Positions 17,213-28,414 of a DNA stretch of 32,374 bases are shown here, one piece after another. How positions within the stretch are numbered: position 1 is the stretch's first letter; each line of letters begins with the position of its first letter. The DNA comes from Azoarcus sp. GTDB lineage: Bacteria; Pseudomonadota; Gammaproteobacteria; Burkholderiales; Rhodocyclaceae. Under the pieces are notes generated by a model, which was not told the origin of the DNA, did no database searches, and saw nothing but the letters and a program-made list of their open reading frames with translations. The position numbers were made by a program, and so were the translations under genes. The stretch covers positions 1 through 32,374 of the forward strand of contig JAISPJ010000052.1 in the NCBI GenBank assembly GCA_031274995.1. The letters are read 5' to 3'.

Positions 17213-17877
17213 GCGGCTTGCTCGCAGCCCACGCCGCTCAACTGTCAGAAGGCCTTGCCGCGCTGGAAGTTGGCTCAATGGAACTCATGCCGGAACTCCG
17301 TGCGCGTTTGCTCGCTTTCGGCGAATTGCTGCTGAAATGGAACCGCGTCCATAACCTCACCGCAATTCGCAATCCCAGGGAAATCGTTACCCACCACCTG
17401 CTCGATTCGCTCGCCGTGCTGCCCTGGACGAACCGTCTGCGCACATTGGCAGACATCGGTTCTGGCGCCGGGCTGCCGGGTATCCCGCTTGCGCTTGCCT
17501 GTCCTGGCCTGACGGTATACTCGATCGAGGCGGCCGGTAAAAAGGCGAGCTTCCAGCAGCAGGCAAAAATTGAATTGCGTCTGGATAATTTCATCATCAT
17601 CAACCGTCGGGCCGAAGCGGTTCAAGCGGCAGATTTCCCCGGCGGCGGCGTGGAAGGCGTCATCTCGCGCGCCTTTTCCAGCCTGGCCGGCTTCGTGCGC
17701 CTGGCAGGACATTGGGTCAAAGACGGGGGTGCGCTCTACGCGATGAAGGGCGTACTGTCACAAGCGCAGACCGAAGCCGCCGCCCTTCCCGCCGGGTGGC
17801 AACTCGAAGCCGTGCGCACCCTTGCGGTTCCGGGGCTTGATGCCGAACGGCATTTGCTGGAGCTTCGGCGCGGGTAA
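17209..17877 (+). CDS. rsmG: 16S rRNA (guanine-527-N7)-methyltransferase
   Basis: A 222-residue SAM-dependent methyltransferase that modifies G527 of 16S rRNA. The SAM motif is [17 protein letters not shown] (around 80-96), preceded by [12 protein letters not shown] and HHLLDSL, and followed by the SRAFSSL motif. The GTG start at 17209 overlaps the mnmG stop; an ATG at 17278 would give a shorter form and cannot be excluded. The mnmG-rsmG-parA-parB order is a classic origin-proximal arrangement. Confidence 0.94.
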
Positions 17878-18038
17878 CGTGCCACAAGGCGGTTTTCTTC
17901 GGTTACGAATCAGGGTTTTGATACAGAAAACTCCTTTGAAAAAATCTACGCCCCGCATTCCCCCTCATGTCGTTTGGCAAGTTATCATCGCCAAATTGGC
18001 GGCCAGACCGCGTCACGGAAAATCCTCATCCAACAACC

Positions 18039-18809
18039 ATGTCACACATCTTTTGCGTGGCCAACCAAAAGGGCGGTGTGGGTAAAACCACCACCAGCGT
18101 CAATCTTGCCGCCGCGCTGCACCAGGCCGGGCAGCGCACGCTGCTCGTCGATCTCGACCCGCAGGGCAATGCCACGATGGGCAGCGGTATCGACAAGCGC
18201 AAGCTTGCGCATTCAATCTATCACCTGCTGGTCGGGCTGGACGCACTGGATGCGGTGCGGGTTGCCTCCCCGTCTGGCGGATATGACATTCTGCCCGCCA
18301 ACCGCGATCTGGCCGGGGCCGAAGTAGAGCTGGTCAATCTCGAACGGCGCGAAAAACGTCTGAGGGAAGTTCTGAACAAGTGCAACGCCGATTACGATTT
18401 CATCCTCATCGATTGCCCTCCGTCGCTATCGCTGCTGACACTCAACGCCCTGTGCGCCGCGCATGGAATCATCATTCCAATGCAGTGCGAATATTACGCG
18501 CTGGAAGGGCTTTCTGATCTGGTCAATTCGATCAAGAAAGTGCATGCCAATCTCAACCACGACCTCAAGATCATCGGTTTGCTGCGCGTGATGTTCGATT
18601 CCCGCGTCACTTTGCAGCAGCAGGTCTCGGCCCAGCTCGAAAGCCATTTCGGCGGAAAAGTGTTCCGTGCTGTCGTGCCGCGCAACGTCCGCTTGGCCGA
18701 AGCGCCCAGCCACGGCATTCCGGGGGTGGTCTTCGACCGCTCATCGCGTGGCGCACAAGCCTACCTTGCTTTTGCCAACGAGTTGATCGAACGGGTCAGG
18801 GCGCTGTAG
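18039..18809 (+). CDS. parA: Chromosome-partitioning ATPase ParA (Soj)
   Basis: A 256-residue deviant-Walker ATPase. The N-terminus reads IFCVANQKGGVGKTTTSVN, with the signature Lys11 and catalytic Lys16, then VDLDPQGNAT (about 37-46) and the Walker B-type strand LIDCPPSLSLLT. The ending ELIERVRAL is typical of chromosomal ParA. It binds DNA non-specifically and is driven by ParB during segregation. The ATG at 18039 gives the standard N-terminus; the ATG at 17967 adds 24 unconserved residues. No strong ribosome site is visible. Confidence 0.95.
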   Translation: MSHIFCVANQKGGVGKTTTSVNLAAALHQAGQRTLLVDLDPQGNATMGSGIDKRKLAHSIYHLLVGLDALDAVRVASPSGGYDILPANRDLAGAEVELVNLERREKRLREVLNKCNADYDFILIDCPPSLSLLTLNALCAAHGIIIPMQCEYYALEGLSDLVNSIKKVHANLNHDLKIIGLLRVMFDSRVTLQQQVSAQLESHFGGKVFRAVVPRNVRLAEAPSHGIPGVVFDRSSRGAQAYLAFANELIERVRAL

Positions 18810-18856
18810 CCACTGTCACGAAACATAGTGCGAATCATTTGATTTCATAGAACGAT

Positions 18857-19708
18857 ATGACGCCACCCAAACTCAAGGGCCTGGGCCGCGGGCTTGACGC
18901 GCTGCTGGCGGCCAACCGTGACGATGAAGCCGAAAAGGGCGAATTGCAGTCCCTTGCGCTGGAAGTATTGCGCCCCGGCAGATATCAGCCCCGCACCCGC
19001 ATGGATCCCGGTTCGCTCGAAGAACTGGCGGCTTCGATCAAAGCACAGGGGATCATGCAGCCCATTCTCGTGCGCCCCCTGCCCGGTGAGGCCTTTGAGA
19101 TCATCGCCGGCGAGCGGCGCTGGCGGGCTGCGGAAATCGCCGGGCTGGATGCCGTGCCCTGCCTGGTGCGGGAAATTCCCGACGATGCCGCGCTGGCGAT
19201 GTCGCTGATCGAAAATATCCAGCGCGAAAACCTTAACCCGCTCGAAGAGGCTGGCGGCATCCAGCGCCTGATCGACGAATTCGGCATGTCCCATCAGCAG
19301 GCCGCCGACGCGGTGGGCCGTTCACGCCCGGCGACGACCAATCTGTTGCGGTTGCTCAATCTCGCGCAACCCGTGCAAGAATTATTGATGGCAGGCGACA
19401 TTGACATGGGGCATGCCCGTGCGCTGCTGCCGCTCGATGGGGCCAGCCAGATTCTTATTGGCAATCAGGTGGCGGCCAGGCAGCTTTCAGTGCGCGAAAC
19501 CGAAAAACTCGCCCGGCAGGTTCTTGCCCCGCGCCCCCAGAAAATCGCGCCAGCCCCGGATCTGGATTTACTGCGGCTGGAAGAAGAAATCGCCGACGCG
19601 ATCGGCGCCACGGTCAGGATCAGGGCAAACCGCAGGGGCGCCGGAGAAATGGTGATCCGTTTCGGCAGCCTCGATCAACTCGATGGTTTGCTTGGGCGCC
19701 TGCGCTGA
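18857..19708 (+). CDS. parB: Chromosome-partitioning protein ParB (Spo0J), CTPase
   Basis: A 283-residue ParB. A lead segment KLKGLGRGLDALLA, of the kind that stimulates ParA, is followed by the CTP-binding domain with GERRWRAA (85-92) and ENIQRENLN (119-127), the HTH (MSHQQAADAVGRSRPATTNLLRLL) and a C-terminal dimer domain. ParB loads at parS sites and spreads as a CTP-dependent clamp. No parS-like TGTTTCACGTGAAACA was seen in the window. It lies 47 bases after parA and is presumably co-transcribed. Confidence 0.95.
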   Translation: MTPPKLKGLGRGLDALLAANRDDEAEKGELQSLALEVLRPGRYQPRTRMDPGSLEELAASIKAQGIMQPILVRPLPGEAFEIIAGERRWRAAEIAGLDAVPCLVREIPDDAALAMSLIENIQRENLNPLEEAGGIQRLIDEFGMSHQQAADAVGRSRPATTNLLRLLNLAQPVQELLMAGDIDMGHARALLPLDGASQILIGNQVAARQLSVRETEKLARQVLAPRPQKIAPAPDLDLLRLEEEIADAIGATVRIRANRRGAGEMVIRFGSLDQLDGLLGRLR

Positions 19709-19780
19709 TATTTTCAGGGCTTGCGATGTGAGCTGTCTCGTCTGTCGTCTGGCCATGATACGGTGTTGTTGCGTTGCCAA

Positions 19781-19809
19781 TTGACTTGCTGAAATATGTA
19801 CCCCAAAAT
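19781..19809 (+). promoter_or_regulatory. Candidate promoter of the atp operon
   Basis: TTGACT (19781-19786) and CAAAAT (19804-19809) are separated by 17 bases in the 178-base gap before atpI. The fit to a sigma-70 promoter is fair. An overlapping alternative is TTGCCA (19775-19780) with TATGTA (19795-19800) after a 14-base spacer, which is too short. The position is right for the ATP synthase operon. Confidence 0.4.
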
Positions 19810-19886
19810 AAGGAGGTCTTCCAGCGGTCATAGCGGTCATGGTACAAGTGACGCTGCGGTGGAGAAGACGTTTCGGTGGAGAGGGG

Positions 19887-20234
19887 ATGCACAAGGCAGT
19901 TTTGCTGCAACTGGCGGCGGCGTTGATGGCGACAGCAGTTGCAGGCGCGCTGCTCGGCGCGCGTGGTTTTTTTTCCGCGATGTTCGGAGGGCTGGCCTAC
20001 GTCGTGCCAAGTGTTTTTTTTGCTTGGCGCCTGTGGTTGGCTTCCTGGCGCAAAGAGCGTGATAAAGTTACGGCATTCATGGCTGGAGAGCTTACCAGGC
20101 TCCTTTCGACCGCAGGCTTGCTTGCGTTGGTGGCGGTGCTGTACAAGGACCTTCATTGGGGAGCGTTCTTGGTCGGTCTGGCGCTGACGGTGAAAGCGAA
20201 TCTGTTTGCATTTTTTATGAAGACCCGAACATGA
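19887..20234 (+). CDS. atpI: ATP synthase subunit I
   Basis: A 115-residue four-helix membrane protein (hydrophobic segments near residues 4-25, 28-45, 65-85 and 90-110). It heads the ATP synthase operon and helps assemble the c-ring or handle Mg2+. The start at 19887 ([14 protein letters not shown]) has GGAG five bases upstream and gives a membrane-ready N-terminus; an ATG at 19839 would add 16 mostly basic residues. It overlaps atpB by four bases (ATGA). Confidence 0.85.
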   Translation: MHKAVLLQLAAALMATAVAGALLGARGFFSAMFGGLAYVVPSVFFAWRLWLASWRKERDKVTAFMAGELTRLLSTAGLLALVAVLYKDLHWGAFLVGLALTVKANLFAFFMKTRT

Positions 20235-21088
20235 CTATCGAGCACGCAGCCAACGCACCAACTCCAAGCGAGTACATTGTTCACCACCTCACGCACCTCA
20301 ACAGCATCGGCGAGAAGCAATCGAGTATCGTCGACTGGTCGGTTATCAACTACGACACCCTGTTTTTTTCGGTCGGTCTTGGCCTTTTTACCGTGTTCCT
20401 GATGTGGTTGGCGGCACGCAAGGCAACTTCCGGCGTACCGGGGCGCTTTCAGGGTTGTGTCGAAGTACTTGTCGAAATGGTTGCCAATCAGGCCAAGGGC
20501 ATCGTCCACAGCCCTGAATCGCGCCGTTTCGTCGCGCCGCTGGCGCTCACCGTGTTCTTGTGGATTTTCCTCATGAACGCGATGGATCTGCTCCCGGTCG
20601 ACTTGCTGCCGTTTTTCTGGCAAACGGCGATGGACAGTCATGACGTTCCCTTGCGTGTGGTGGCGACCGCCGATCTTTCAGCCACGCTCGGCATGTCCAT
20701 CGGCGTGCTGATGCTGTGCCTCTTCTACAACATCAAAATCAAAGGTGTAAAGGGATGGGTGCATGAACTTTTCACTGCCCCGTTCGGTTCTCATCCGGTG
20801 CTGTGGCCGGTCAACCTTCTCATGCAGATCATCGAATTTGCGGCCAAGACCATTTCACACGGCATGCGGTTGTTCGGAAACATGTATGCGGGTGAACTGG
20901 TGTTCATGCTGATCGCCCTGATGGGCAGCGCATGGGCGGTTTCCGCTACGGGCATCGCGCTTGCTGTTGCTCATGTGGTGGCTGGTTTTGCATGGGCCAT
21001 CTTTCATATCCTTATCATTACACTTCAGGCGTTCATTTTCATGATGCTGACCCTTGTCTACATCGGTCAGGCTCACGAGGGACACTGA
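20231..21088 (+). CDS. atpB: F1Fo ATP synthase subunit a
   Basis: A 285-residue Fo subunit forming the proton half-channels beside the c-ring. The essential arginine is Arg213 in [17 protein letters not shown], preceded by the [12 protein letters not shown] segment and followed by the terminal helices ([20 protein letters not shown]). The start at 20231 overlaps atpI; the ATG at 20156 lies inside atpI. The 84 bases to atpE contain a hairpin followed by a T-rich stretch. Confidence 0.96.
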   Translation: MTIEHAANAPTPSEYIVHHLTHLNSIGEKQSSIVDWSVINYDTLFFSVGLGLFTVFLMWLAARKATSGVPGRFQGCVEVLVEMVANQAKGIVHSPESRRFVAPLALTVFLWIFLMNAMDLLPVDLLPFFWQTAMDSHDVPLRVVATADLSATLGMSIGVLMLCLFYNIKIKGVKGWVHELFTAPFGSHPVLWPVNLLMQIIEFAAKTISHGMRLFGNMYAGELVFMLIALMGSAWAVSATGIALAVAHVVAGFAWAIFHILIITLQAFIFMMLTLVYIGQAHEGH

Positions 21089-21105
21089 TTTTCGTTGTTG
21101 TGGTC

Positions 21106-21131
21106 GCGGGCTGTCCCGCTTGATTTTTCTT
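21106..21131 (+). promoter_or_regulatory. Terminator-like hairpin between atpB and atpE
   Basis: GCGGG, loop CTGT, CCCGC, then TTGATTTTTCTT: a short GC stem with a T-rich tail inside the operon. It could be a weak attenuator, an RNA-processing or stability element, or neutral. The c subunit downstream is needed in about tenfold excess, which makes a transcript-processing role attractive but unproven. Confidence 0.45.
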
Positions 21132-21157
21132 CTTTCAACCTCACCCTCACCCGTTAG

Positions 21158-21424
<267 letters not shown>

Positions 21425-21464
21425 TCGGTTCGCGTTCCTCTAACCATTATTGAGGACAAGAATA

Positions 21465-21935
21465 GTGAATCTGAACGCAACTCTGTTTTTCCAGCTCGTC
21501 GTATTCGTCCTTCTCGGGGTGTTCACGATGAAGCTCGTCTGGCCACCCATCGTGAGGGCGTTGGACGAGCGTGCGAAGAAAATCGCCGATGGGCTCGCTG
21601 CCGCGGACAAGGCGAAGTCCGATCTGACGCTGGCTGAGAAAAAAGCAGTGGAAGAATTGCGCAAAGCCCGCGAATCCGCCGGGGATGTGCGCGCTTCTGC
21701 CGAAAAGAGCGCCAGCCAGTTGGTCGATGAAGCCCGCGCCGAAGCTACGCGTATCATCGCGCAGGCTCGGCGGGCCGCCGAAGCCGAAGCCGATGTGGCC
21801 GCGCAGCACGCCAGGGATGAACTGCGTGACCAGGTTGCCATGCTGGCCGTTGTGGGCGCGGAGAAAATTTTGCGCCGCGAAATCAACCCCAGGGTGCACG
21901 CAGAACTGCTTGCCAATCTGAAACAGGAACTGTGA
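21465..21935 (+). CDS. atpF: F1Fo ATP synthase subunit b
   Basis: A 156-residue stator protein: an N-terminal membrane helix ([25 protein letters not shown]) followed by a long charged, Ala-rich helix forming the dimeric peripheral stalk. The length equals the usual form. The GTG at 21465 is chosen, with GAGGA eight bases upstream; an in-frame TTG at 21450 has no such support. There is a single b gene and no b' copy, as in non-photosynthetic proteobacteria. Confidence 0.94.
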   Translation: MNLNATLFFQLVVFVLLGVFTMKLVWPPIVRALDERAKKIADGLAAADKAKSDLTLAEKKAVEELRKARESAGDVRASAEKSASQLVDEARAEATRIIAQARRAAEAEADVAAQHARDELRDQVAMLAVVGAEKILRREINPRVHAELLANLKQEL

Positions 21936-21941
21936 TAGATC

Positions 21942-22496
21942 ATGGCTGGAAACGTCACCATCGCGCGCCCCTATGCCGATGCAGCCTTTAAACTGGCTCG
22001 CGGGGCAGGTGCGCTGGCGTCATGGTTGGATGTCCTGGATCGGCTTGCCGTTATCACGGTCGATGCCGACATGCAGGCATGTATCTCCGATCCCAACATG
22101 TCCGCTGGCCAGCTTGCCAGGCTGTTGCTGGACGTGGTCGGAGAACTGACCGACGAGCAGCGCAGTTTCATCGGCGTTCTCGTGGAGAATGATCGCCTGC
22201 AAGTGCTCCAGGAAATCCGGGATCTGTTCGTCGTTCTGAAAAACGAACACGAAAGCGTCCTGGAGGCCCGGATCGCTTCCGCCTTCCCGCTCGACGACGC
22301 CACGCTGGCTTCGCTCAAAGCAGACCTCGAAACCCGCTTCAAGGCCCGCATTGACGCCATCGTCACCATTGACCCCGAACTCATCGGCGGGATACGTGTC
22401 GCCATCGGCGACGAAGTCATCGACGCATCCGTTCGCGGCAAACTTGCCAGCATGGCCGCCGCGCTTAAGAACCAGGAGTTATCGAATGCAACTTAA
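21942..22496 (+). CDS. atpH: F1Fo ATP synthase subunit delta
   Basis: A 184-residue stator subunit that links the b stalk to the top of F1. Family features are the N-terminal [14 protein letters not shown], the central [17 protein letters not shown] helix and the C-terminal [26 protein letters not shown] segment. It starts six bases after atpF and overlaps atpA by 11 bases. Confidence 0.95.
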   Translation: MAGNVTIARPYADAAFKLARGAGALASWLDVLDRLAVITVDADMQACISDPNMSAGQLARLLLDVVGELTDEQRSFIGVLVENDRLQVLQEIRDLFVVLKNEHESVLEARIASAFPLDDATLASLKADLETRFKARIDAIVTIDPELIGGIRVAIGDEVIDASVRGKLASMAAALKNQELSNAT

Positions 22497-24024
22497 CCCC
22501 TCTGAAATCAGTGATCTGATCAAGAGCCGGATTCAGAACCTGCAACTTGCCGCAACCTTGCGCAACGAAGGCACGGTCGTATCCGTCACCGACGGCATCT
22601 GCCGTATCCACGGACTTGCGGACGCGATGCAGGGCGAAATGCTGGAATTCCCCGGCGACACTTTCGGCTTGGCGCTCAACCTTGAGCGCGATTCCGTCGG
22701 CGCGGTCGTGCTCGGCGAATACGAGCACATCACCGAAGGCAATACCGTCAAGGCAACCGGGCGCATCCTCGAAGTGCCTGTCGGACCTGAACTGATCGGC
22801 CGCGTGGTCAATTCCCTCGGCCAGCCCATCGACGGCAAAGGCCCGATCAACGCAAAGCTCACCGACAAGATCGAAAAAGTCGCTCCCGGTGTCATTGCGC
22901 GTCAATCCGTGTCGCAGCCGGTGCAGACCGGTCTGAAATCCATCGACTCGATGGTTCCCATCGGCCGCGGCCAGCGCGAACTCATCATCGGTGACCGTCA
23001 GACCGGCAAGACCGCCGTCGCGGTCGACACCATCATCAACCAGAAAGGCCAGGGCGTTTTCTGCATCTATGTCGCCATCGGCCAGAAAGCTTCGACTGTC
23101 GCCAACGTGGTGCGCAAGCTCACCGAGCACGGCGCGATGGAATACACCGTTGTCGTCGCGGCCACCGCCTCCGAGTCTGCCGCGATGCAATACCTCGCGC
23201 CTTACGCCGGTTGCACAATGGGCGAATACTTCCGCGACCGTGGGTTTGATGCACTGATCGTCTACGACGACCTCACCAAACAGGCATGGGCCTATCGCCA
23301 GGTCTCGCTCCTGCTGCGCCGCCCGCCTGGGCGCGAAGCCTATCCCGGCGACGTGTTCTATCTCCACTCCCGTCTGCTGGAGCGTGCCGCGCGCGTGAAT
23401 GCCGACTATGTCGAAAAGTTCACCAACGGCGAAGTCAAGGGCAAGACCGGCTCGCTCACCGCGTTGCCGATCATCGAAACCCAGGCCGGCGACGTCTCCG
23501 CCTTCGTGCCGACCAACGTCATCTCCATCACCGATGGCCAGATATTCCTTGAAACCGACCTCTTCAACGCCGGTATCCGTCCTGCGATCAACGCCGGTAT
23601 TTCGGTATCCCGCGTCGGTGGCGCGGCTCAGACCAAGGTCATCAAGAAACTCTCCGGCGGCATCCGTACCGACCTCGCGCAATATCGTGAGTTGGCCGCG
23701 TTCGCGCAGTTCGCCTCCGACCTCGACGACGCTACCCGCAAGCAACTCGAACGCGGCCGCCGTGTCACCGAATTGATGAAGCAGACGCAGTATTCACCGA
23801 TGTCGATTGCCGAAATGGGCTTCGTCCTTTACGCGGTCAACAACGGCTACTTCGACGACATCGACAGCAACCGTGTGCTGGCTTTCGAGGCCGCCCTGCT
23901 GCAATACATCAAGACGCGGCAGCCCGAGCTTGTGGCGAGTGTTTTGGAGAAGCGCGACCTCGACGCCGATGCCGAAAAAACCTTGGCCGACACGATCGTC
24001 GAGCTCAAGAAGAGTTGGGTTTGA
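22486..24024 (+). CDS. atpA: F1Fo ATP synthase subunit alpha
   Basis: A 512-residue non-catalytic nucleotide-binding subunit of F1. The P-loop GDRQTGKT is at 169-176, the same register as the E. coli subunit. The start [13 protein letters not shown] at 22486 is within the end of atpH, with AGGAG seven bases upstream; a longer open frame upstream is read from inside atpH. Long open frames on the opposite strand are by-products of its codon bias. Confidence 0.98.
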   Translation: MQLNPSEISDLIKSRIQNLQLAATLRNEGTVVSVTDGICRIHGLADAMQGEMLEFPGDTFGLALNLERDSVGAVVLGEYEHITEGNTVKATGRILEVPVGPELIGRVVNSLGQPIDGKGPINAKLTDKIEKVAPGVIARQSVSQPVQTGLKSIDSMVPIGRGQRELIIGDRQTGKTAVAVDTIINQKGQGVFCIYVAIGQKASTVANVVRKLTEHGAMEYTVVVAATASESAAMQYLAPYAGCTMGEYFRDRGFDALIVYDDLTKQAWAYRQVSLLLRRPPGREAYPGDVFYLHSRLLERAARVNADYVEKFTNGEVKGKTGSLTALPIIETQAGDVSAFVPTNVISITDGQIFLETDLFNAGIRPAINAGISVSRVGGAAQTKVIKKLSGGIRTDLAQYRELAAFAQFASDLDDATRKQLERGRRVTELMKQTQYSPMSIAEMGFVLYAVNNGYFDDIDSNRVLAFEAALLQYIKTRQPELVASVLEKRDLDADAEKTLADTIVELKKSWV

Positions 24025-24045
24025 TGATGGCCGGGGAGACGGATA

Positions 24046-24921
24046 ATGGCTAGCGGAAAGGAAATCCGTACCAAAATCAAGAGCGTGCAAAACACGCGCA
24101 AGATCACCAAGGCCATGGAAATGGTGGCCGCGTCCAAGATGCGCAAGGCGCAGGATCGGATGCGTGCCGCCCGTCCCTACTGCGAGAAAATACGCGCACT
24201 CGCCGCGCACCTGTCTCATGCCGATGTTATCGAATACGAACATCCGTTTCTGGTTCATAAAGAACAGGAACAGGTCAAGCGGGTGGGGCTGATTCTGGTG
24301 ACTACCGACAAGGGGTTGTGTGGCGGTCTCAATACCAACATTCAGCGCGTTACCGTCAACGCGCTGAAGTCCTGGGAAAAATCCGGTGTCACCGAAATTC
24401 GTGCCTGCTGTATCGGCAACAAGGGTTTTGGTTTCATGCAGCGTCTCGGGGTTGGCATTGTCTCGCATGTCGTGCAGATCGGAGACAAGCCGGCGCTCGA
24501 AAGGCTGATCGGAGCGGTAAAAGTTCTGCTCGATGCTTTTCAGAACGGTGAGATCGACGTCATCTACGTCGCCTACACCCGCTTCATCAATACCATGCAG
24601 CAAGAGCCGGTATTGGAACAGCTTTTGCCGCTGACCGGCGACAGACTGGGTACCCCCGACCGGAAATGGGATTACCTTTACGAACCGGATCCGCATGCCG
24701 TGATCGACGATATGCTGGTGCGCTACGTCGAGGCACTGGTCTACCAGTCGGTCGCCGAGAACATGGCTTCCGAGCAAAGTGCGCGGATGGTGGCAATGAA
24801 AGCCGCTTCCGATAATGCCAAAAGCGTCATCGACGAACTGAAACTGGTCTATAACAAGACCAGGCAGGCCGCGATCACCAAGGAATTGAACGAAATCGTC
24901 GGCGGAGCCGCCGCGGTCTGA
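24046..24921 (+). CDS. atpG: F1Fo ATP synthase subunit gamma
   Basis: A 291-residue rotor shaft. The N-terminal coiled-coil helix ([32 protein letters not shown]) and the C-terminal helix ([18 protein letters not shown], then [16 protein letters not shown]) form the axle inside the alpha-beta ring, with the Rossmann-like middle domain [15 protein letters not shown] between them. It starts 21 bases after atpA. Confidence 0.97.
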   Translation: MASGKEIRTKIKSVQNTRKITKAMEMVAASKMRKAQDRMRAARPYCEKIRALAAHLSHADVIEYEHPFLVHKEQEQVKRVGLILVTTDKGLCGGLNTNIQRVTVNALKSWEKSGVTEIRACCIGNKGFGFMQRLGVGIVSHVVQIGDKPALERLIGAVKVLLDAFQNGEIDVIYVAYTRFINTMQQEPVLEQLLPLTGDRLGTPDRKWDYLYEPDPHAVIDDMLVRYVEALVYQSVAENMASEQSARMVAMKAASDNAKSVIDELKLVYNKTRQAAITKELNEIVGGAAAV

Positions 24922-26349
<1,428 letters not shown>

Positions 26350-26364
26350 TTTGCTTTGTTTTCG

Positions 26365-26397
26365 CCCCCGCGCGGGCAGATTCGCTTCGCGCGGGGG
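26365..26397 (+). promoter_or_regulatory. Perfect 10-bp hairpin between atpD and atpC
   Basis: CCCCCGCGCG (26365-26374) pairs exactly with CGCGCGGGGG (26388-26397) around a 13-base loop. There is no T-run after it, so it is not an intrinsic terminator. It may slow 3' exonuclease decay of the upstream message and tune the amount of epsilon, which is made in less copies than beta. Confidence 0.6.
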
Positions 26398-26418
26398 GCT
26401 TGCTCCAGAGGATCAATC

Positions 26419-26844
26419 ATGGCCATAACGGTACATGTAGATGTTGTCAGCGCAGAAGAGCAAATCTTTTCCGGCTTGGCGGAGTTTGTCGCTTTGCCTG
26501 GCGAATCAGGCGAACTCGGCATCCTGCCGGGCCATACGCCGCTGATGACCCGAATCAAACCGGGTGCGGTACGGATCAAGATTCCGCACCAGGACACAGA
26601 GGAATTCATCTTCGTTGCCGGGGGTATTCTCGAAGTCCAGCCCAACGGGGTGACGGTTCTCGCCGACACCGCGATTCGCGGCAAAGACCTCGACGAAGCC
26701 AAGGCGCTCGACGCCAAGCGCAAGGCTGAAGAAGCCCTTGCGGGCAAGAGCGCGAAGATTGACTATGCCAGGGCCCAGGCCGAACTGATAGAAGCGGTTG
26801 CCCAGATCCACGCCATCCAGCGGCTACGCAAAAATCCTCGCTGA
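26419..26844 (+). CDS. atpC: F1Fo ATP synthase subunit epsilon
   Basis: A 141-residue rotor subunit. The N-terminal beta-sandwich carries [23 protein letters not shown], and the C-terminal two-helix region (about 90-138, Ala/Lys-rich) can extend into F1 to inhibit ATP hydrolysis. The start at 26419 has AGAGGA seven bases before it; an ATG at 26356 would translate the intergenic hairpin. It is the last gene of the operon. Confidence 0.96.
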   Translation: MAITVHVDVVSAEEQIFSGLAEFVALPGESGELGILPGHTPLMTRIKPGAVRIKIPHQDTEEFIFVAGGILEVQPNGVTVLADTAIRGKDLDEAKALDAKRKAEEALAGKSAKIDYARAQAELIEAVAQIHAIQRLRKNPR

Positions 26845-26873
26845 AACGGCCCGGGTCGGGACATGCCAAACAC

Positions 26874-26910
26874 GACAAGGCCACCCGGATCGGTGGCCTT
26901 GTCAATTTTT
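26874..26910 (+). terminator. Rho-independent terminator of the atp operon
   Basis: GACAAGGCCACC (26874-26885) pairs perfectly with GGTGGCCTTGTC (26892-26903) around CGGATC, followed by AATTTTT. The long GC stem and T-run make a strong terminator. It also separates the operon from the convergent FeeM-like gene that ends at 26941. Confidence 0.93.
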
Positions 26911-26940
26911 CCAGCCGCTCTCACAAATCCAACGCCACGA

Positions 26941-28254
26941 TCACTCGGAAGCGCTCGGCAGCACCGGTGTCAGCACGTCGTCACTGAAACGGGAACTTAT
27001 TCTGATATCGGCAACGACGGACCCCTTACTGGCCTTCCTGATGGCATGGATGAACTTCAGCCACAGCTTGCCTTGTTTCCCGCCGGCATCACAGACGCGC
27101 AACATGACTATGCGGGAGCTGTGACGACCCAGACGTAAAACCTCCACGGGCAGGGTGCAGCGTTCGAACCCGATCACACCCAAACCCAGTTCTATGGTGG
27201 CTTTACCGCACAAACCCACTGATAGCGGCCTGTCGGCGTGGGCGCAAAAAACGGCTTCCGAACACTCGTAGACGGTCAGCGGAATATCTTCGTAATTGCC
27301 AGAGTCGCAGGAGACATCATTGTTTTGGCCGACTCGCAGGGAAGCAATGCACCTGACCGGGTAACGGCAAGGCCCATCGTCCTGCCCAAGCTCCTGTGGC
27401 TCGCCCTTCGGCAGTCGCGGCAGGCAATGCTGGTATTCCGGCAAGTTATAGACGGTGTGCAGCAATCGTATTTCACGAACACCCAGAGCGGAGAATATTT
27501 TCGTTTTTTGGTTGAAAAAATAGTCGATTAATTCCGGCGTCATGACCGGATCGGTCACGGCATCGAATCGCTTGTGGGGAAATTGCCCGTTTGGCAGCGC
27601 AGCCACCGCAAAATAGTGAAACAGGTTTTTTTCCAGCGGAATGTCGACATACTTCCTGGATAAAATCTCCTTCGCTTTTTCAAGATCGAGATGTGCGCCA
27701 ACCGCAGGCATATTATTGACAAAATCATAATGATCCGCCGAGGGACAGGCCAGTCGCTGAAAACACAGGACATCCTCGTAAAACCGGATATATTGAGGAT
27801 GGACGGCAATCACCAGATGGCGCGTATCAAACCGGTATTCCGCATACTCATACAGGAATTTCAGTAACGGCATCACGATCCGGCCTTGGGCCGCATAAAA
27901 ACGCCTGTTGATCGCCAGTGCCGATACCTCGGCCACGTTGCCGCTTTTCTGGACGATTTCATCCAGATTAAATATCCGCTGCATCGGGAAGCCCAGACCG
28001 TTCTCGCGTATCAGTGAAACCGTCCCCACCACATGCTTCCCGTGACGGCACATCAGCGTCGAGGTTGTCGGCAGCGCATGGTGAATCGTTATCCGCATCC
28101 CGGACGGATCGGGTTTCATGAATCCTGCCCGCACGTATTCATCGTGCAGTAAACGAAAACAGGCTTCCAGTTCTTCTCTGGTCTGCGCAAGTTTGAAAAC
28201 GAATTTCTTCGGCAGTGATTTATTGAGCCACTGCGGAAACTCACACGCCTTCAA
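26941..28254 (-). CDS. FeeM-like N-acyl amino acid synthase with C-terminal PilZ-like domain
   Basis: A 437-residue protein from a TTG at 28254, chosen because GGAGG lies eight bases upstream; ATGs at 28341 and 28365 are in frame but lack a ribosome site. Residues about 19-198 resemble FeeM-type acyltransferases of the GNAT fold, which join fatty acyl chains from acyl-ACP to amino acids: HHALPTTSTLM, VVGTVSLIREN, AEVSALAINRRF, HLVIAVHPQYIRFYEDVL. Residues about 293-408 look like a PilZ domain: RYPVR fits the RxxxR c-di-GMP motif, but the second motif is degenerate (ECSEAV, lacking the Gly). Such acyltransferases often accompany exosortase/PEP-CTERM systems. The acyl donor and acceptor are unknown. 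Confidence 0.68.
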   Translation of the reverse strand: MKACEFPQWLNKSLPKKFVFKLAQTREELEACFRLLHDEYVRAGFMKPDPSGMRITIHHALPTTSTLMCRHGKHVVGTVSLIRENGLGFPMQRIFNLDEIVQKSGNVAEVSALAINRRFYAAQGRIVMPLLKFLYEYAEYRFDTRHLVIAVHPQYIRFYEDVLCFQRLACPSADHYDFVNNMPAVGAHLDLEKAKEILSRKYVDIPLEKNLFHYFAVAALPNGQFPHKRFDAVTDPVMTPELIDYFFNQKTKIFSALGVREIRLLHTVYNLPEYQHCLPRLPKGEPQELGQDDGPCRYPVRCIASLRVGQNNDVSCDSGNYEDIPLTVYECSEAVFCAHADRPLSVGLCGKATIELGLGVIGFERCTLPVEVLRLGRHSSRIVMLRVCDAGGKQGKLWLKFIHAIRKASKGSVVADIRISSRFSDDVLTPVLPSASE

Positions 28255-28361
28255 GCGAAAAACCTCCAGTAATTTTTTTGGCCCGACCCGCGCGATCCCG
28301 GCGCCGCGTGGCCAGCACAGAGCGAAATTACCACGAAGCATAACTTGGCGCTCACATGCCA

Positions 28362-28380
28362 GCATGAAATTATTTCATGC
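28362..28380. promoter_or_regulatory. Perfect 9+9 palindrome upstream of the FeeM-like gene
   Basis: GCATGAAAT and ATTTCATGC flank a single central base. It lies in the gap between the M48 gene and the FeeM-like gene, 108 bases before the preferred start, in an A/T-rich patch. A dimeric repressor site is the simplest reading. The regulator is unknown. Confidence 0.5.
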
Positions 28381-28414
28381 TTGGTGTATTTTTTATTCGG
28401 TCGGGAGAGAGTTT

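Noticed and set aside
17878-18038. Possible parS site near parAB
   Set aside because: No TGTTTCACGTGAAACA-like palindrome was found there; the nearest text, TGTCACGAAACA at about 18815, lacks the dyad.
22465-23745. A 426-codon open frame opposite atpA
   Set aside because: Antisense shadow of atpA; Asp/Gly/Val-rich low-information sequence with no domain.
23794-24777. A 327-codon open frame opposite atpA/atpG
   Set aside because: Spans two conserved genes on the other strand and shows no family features.
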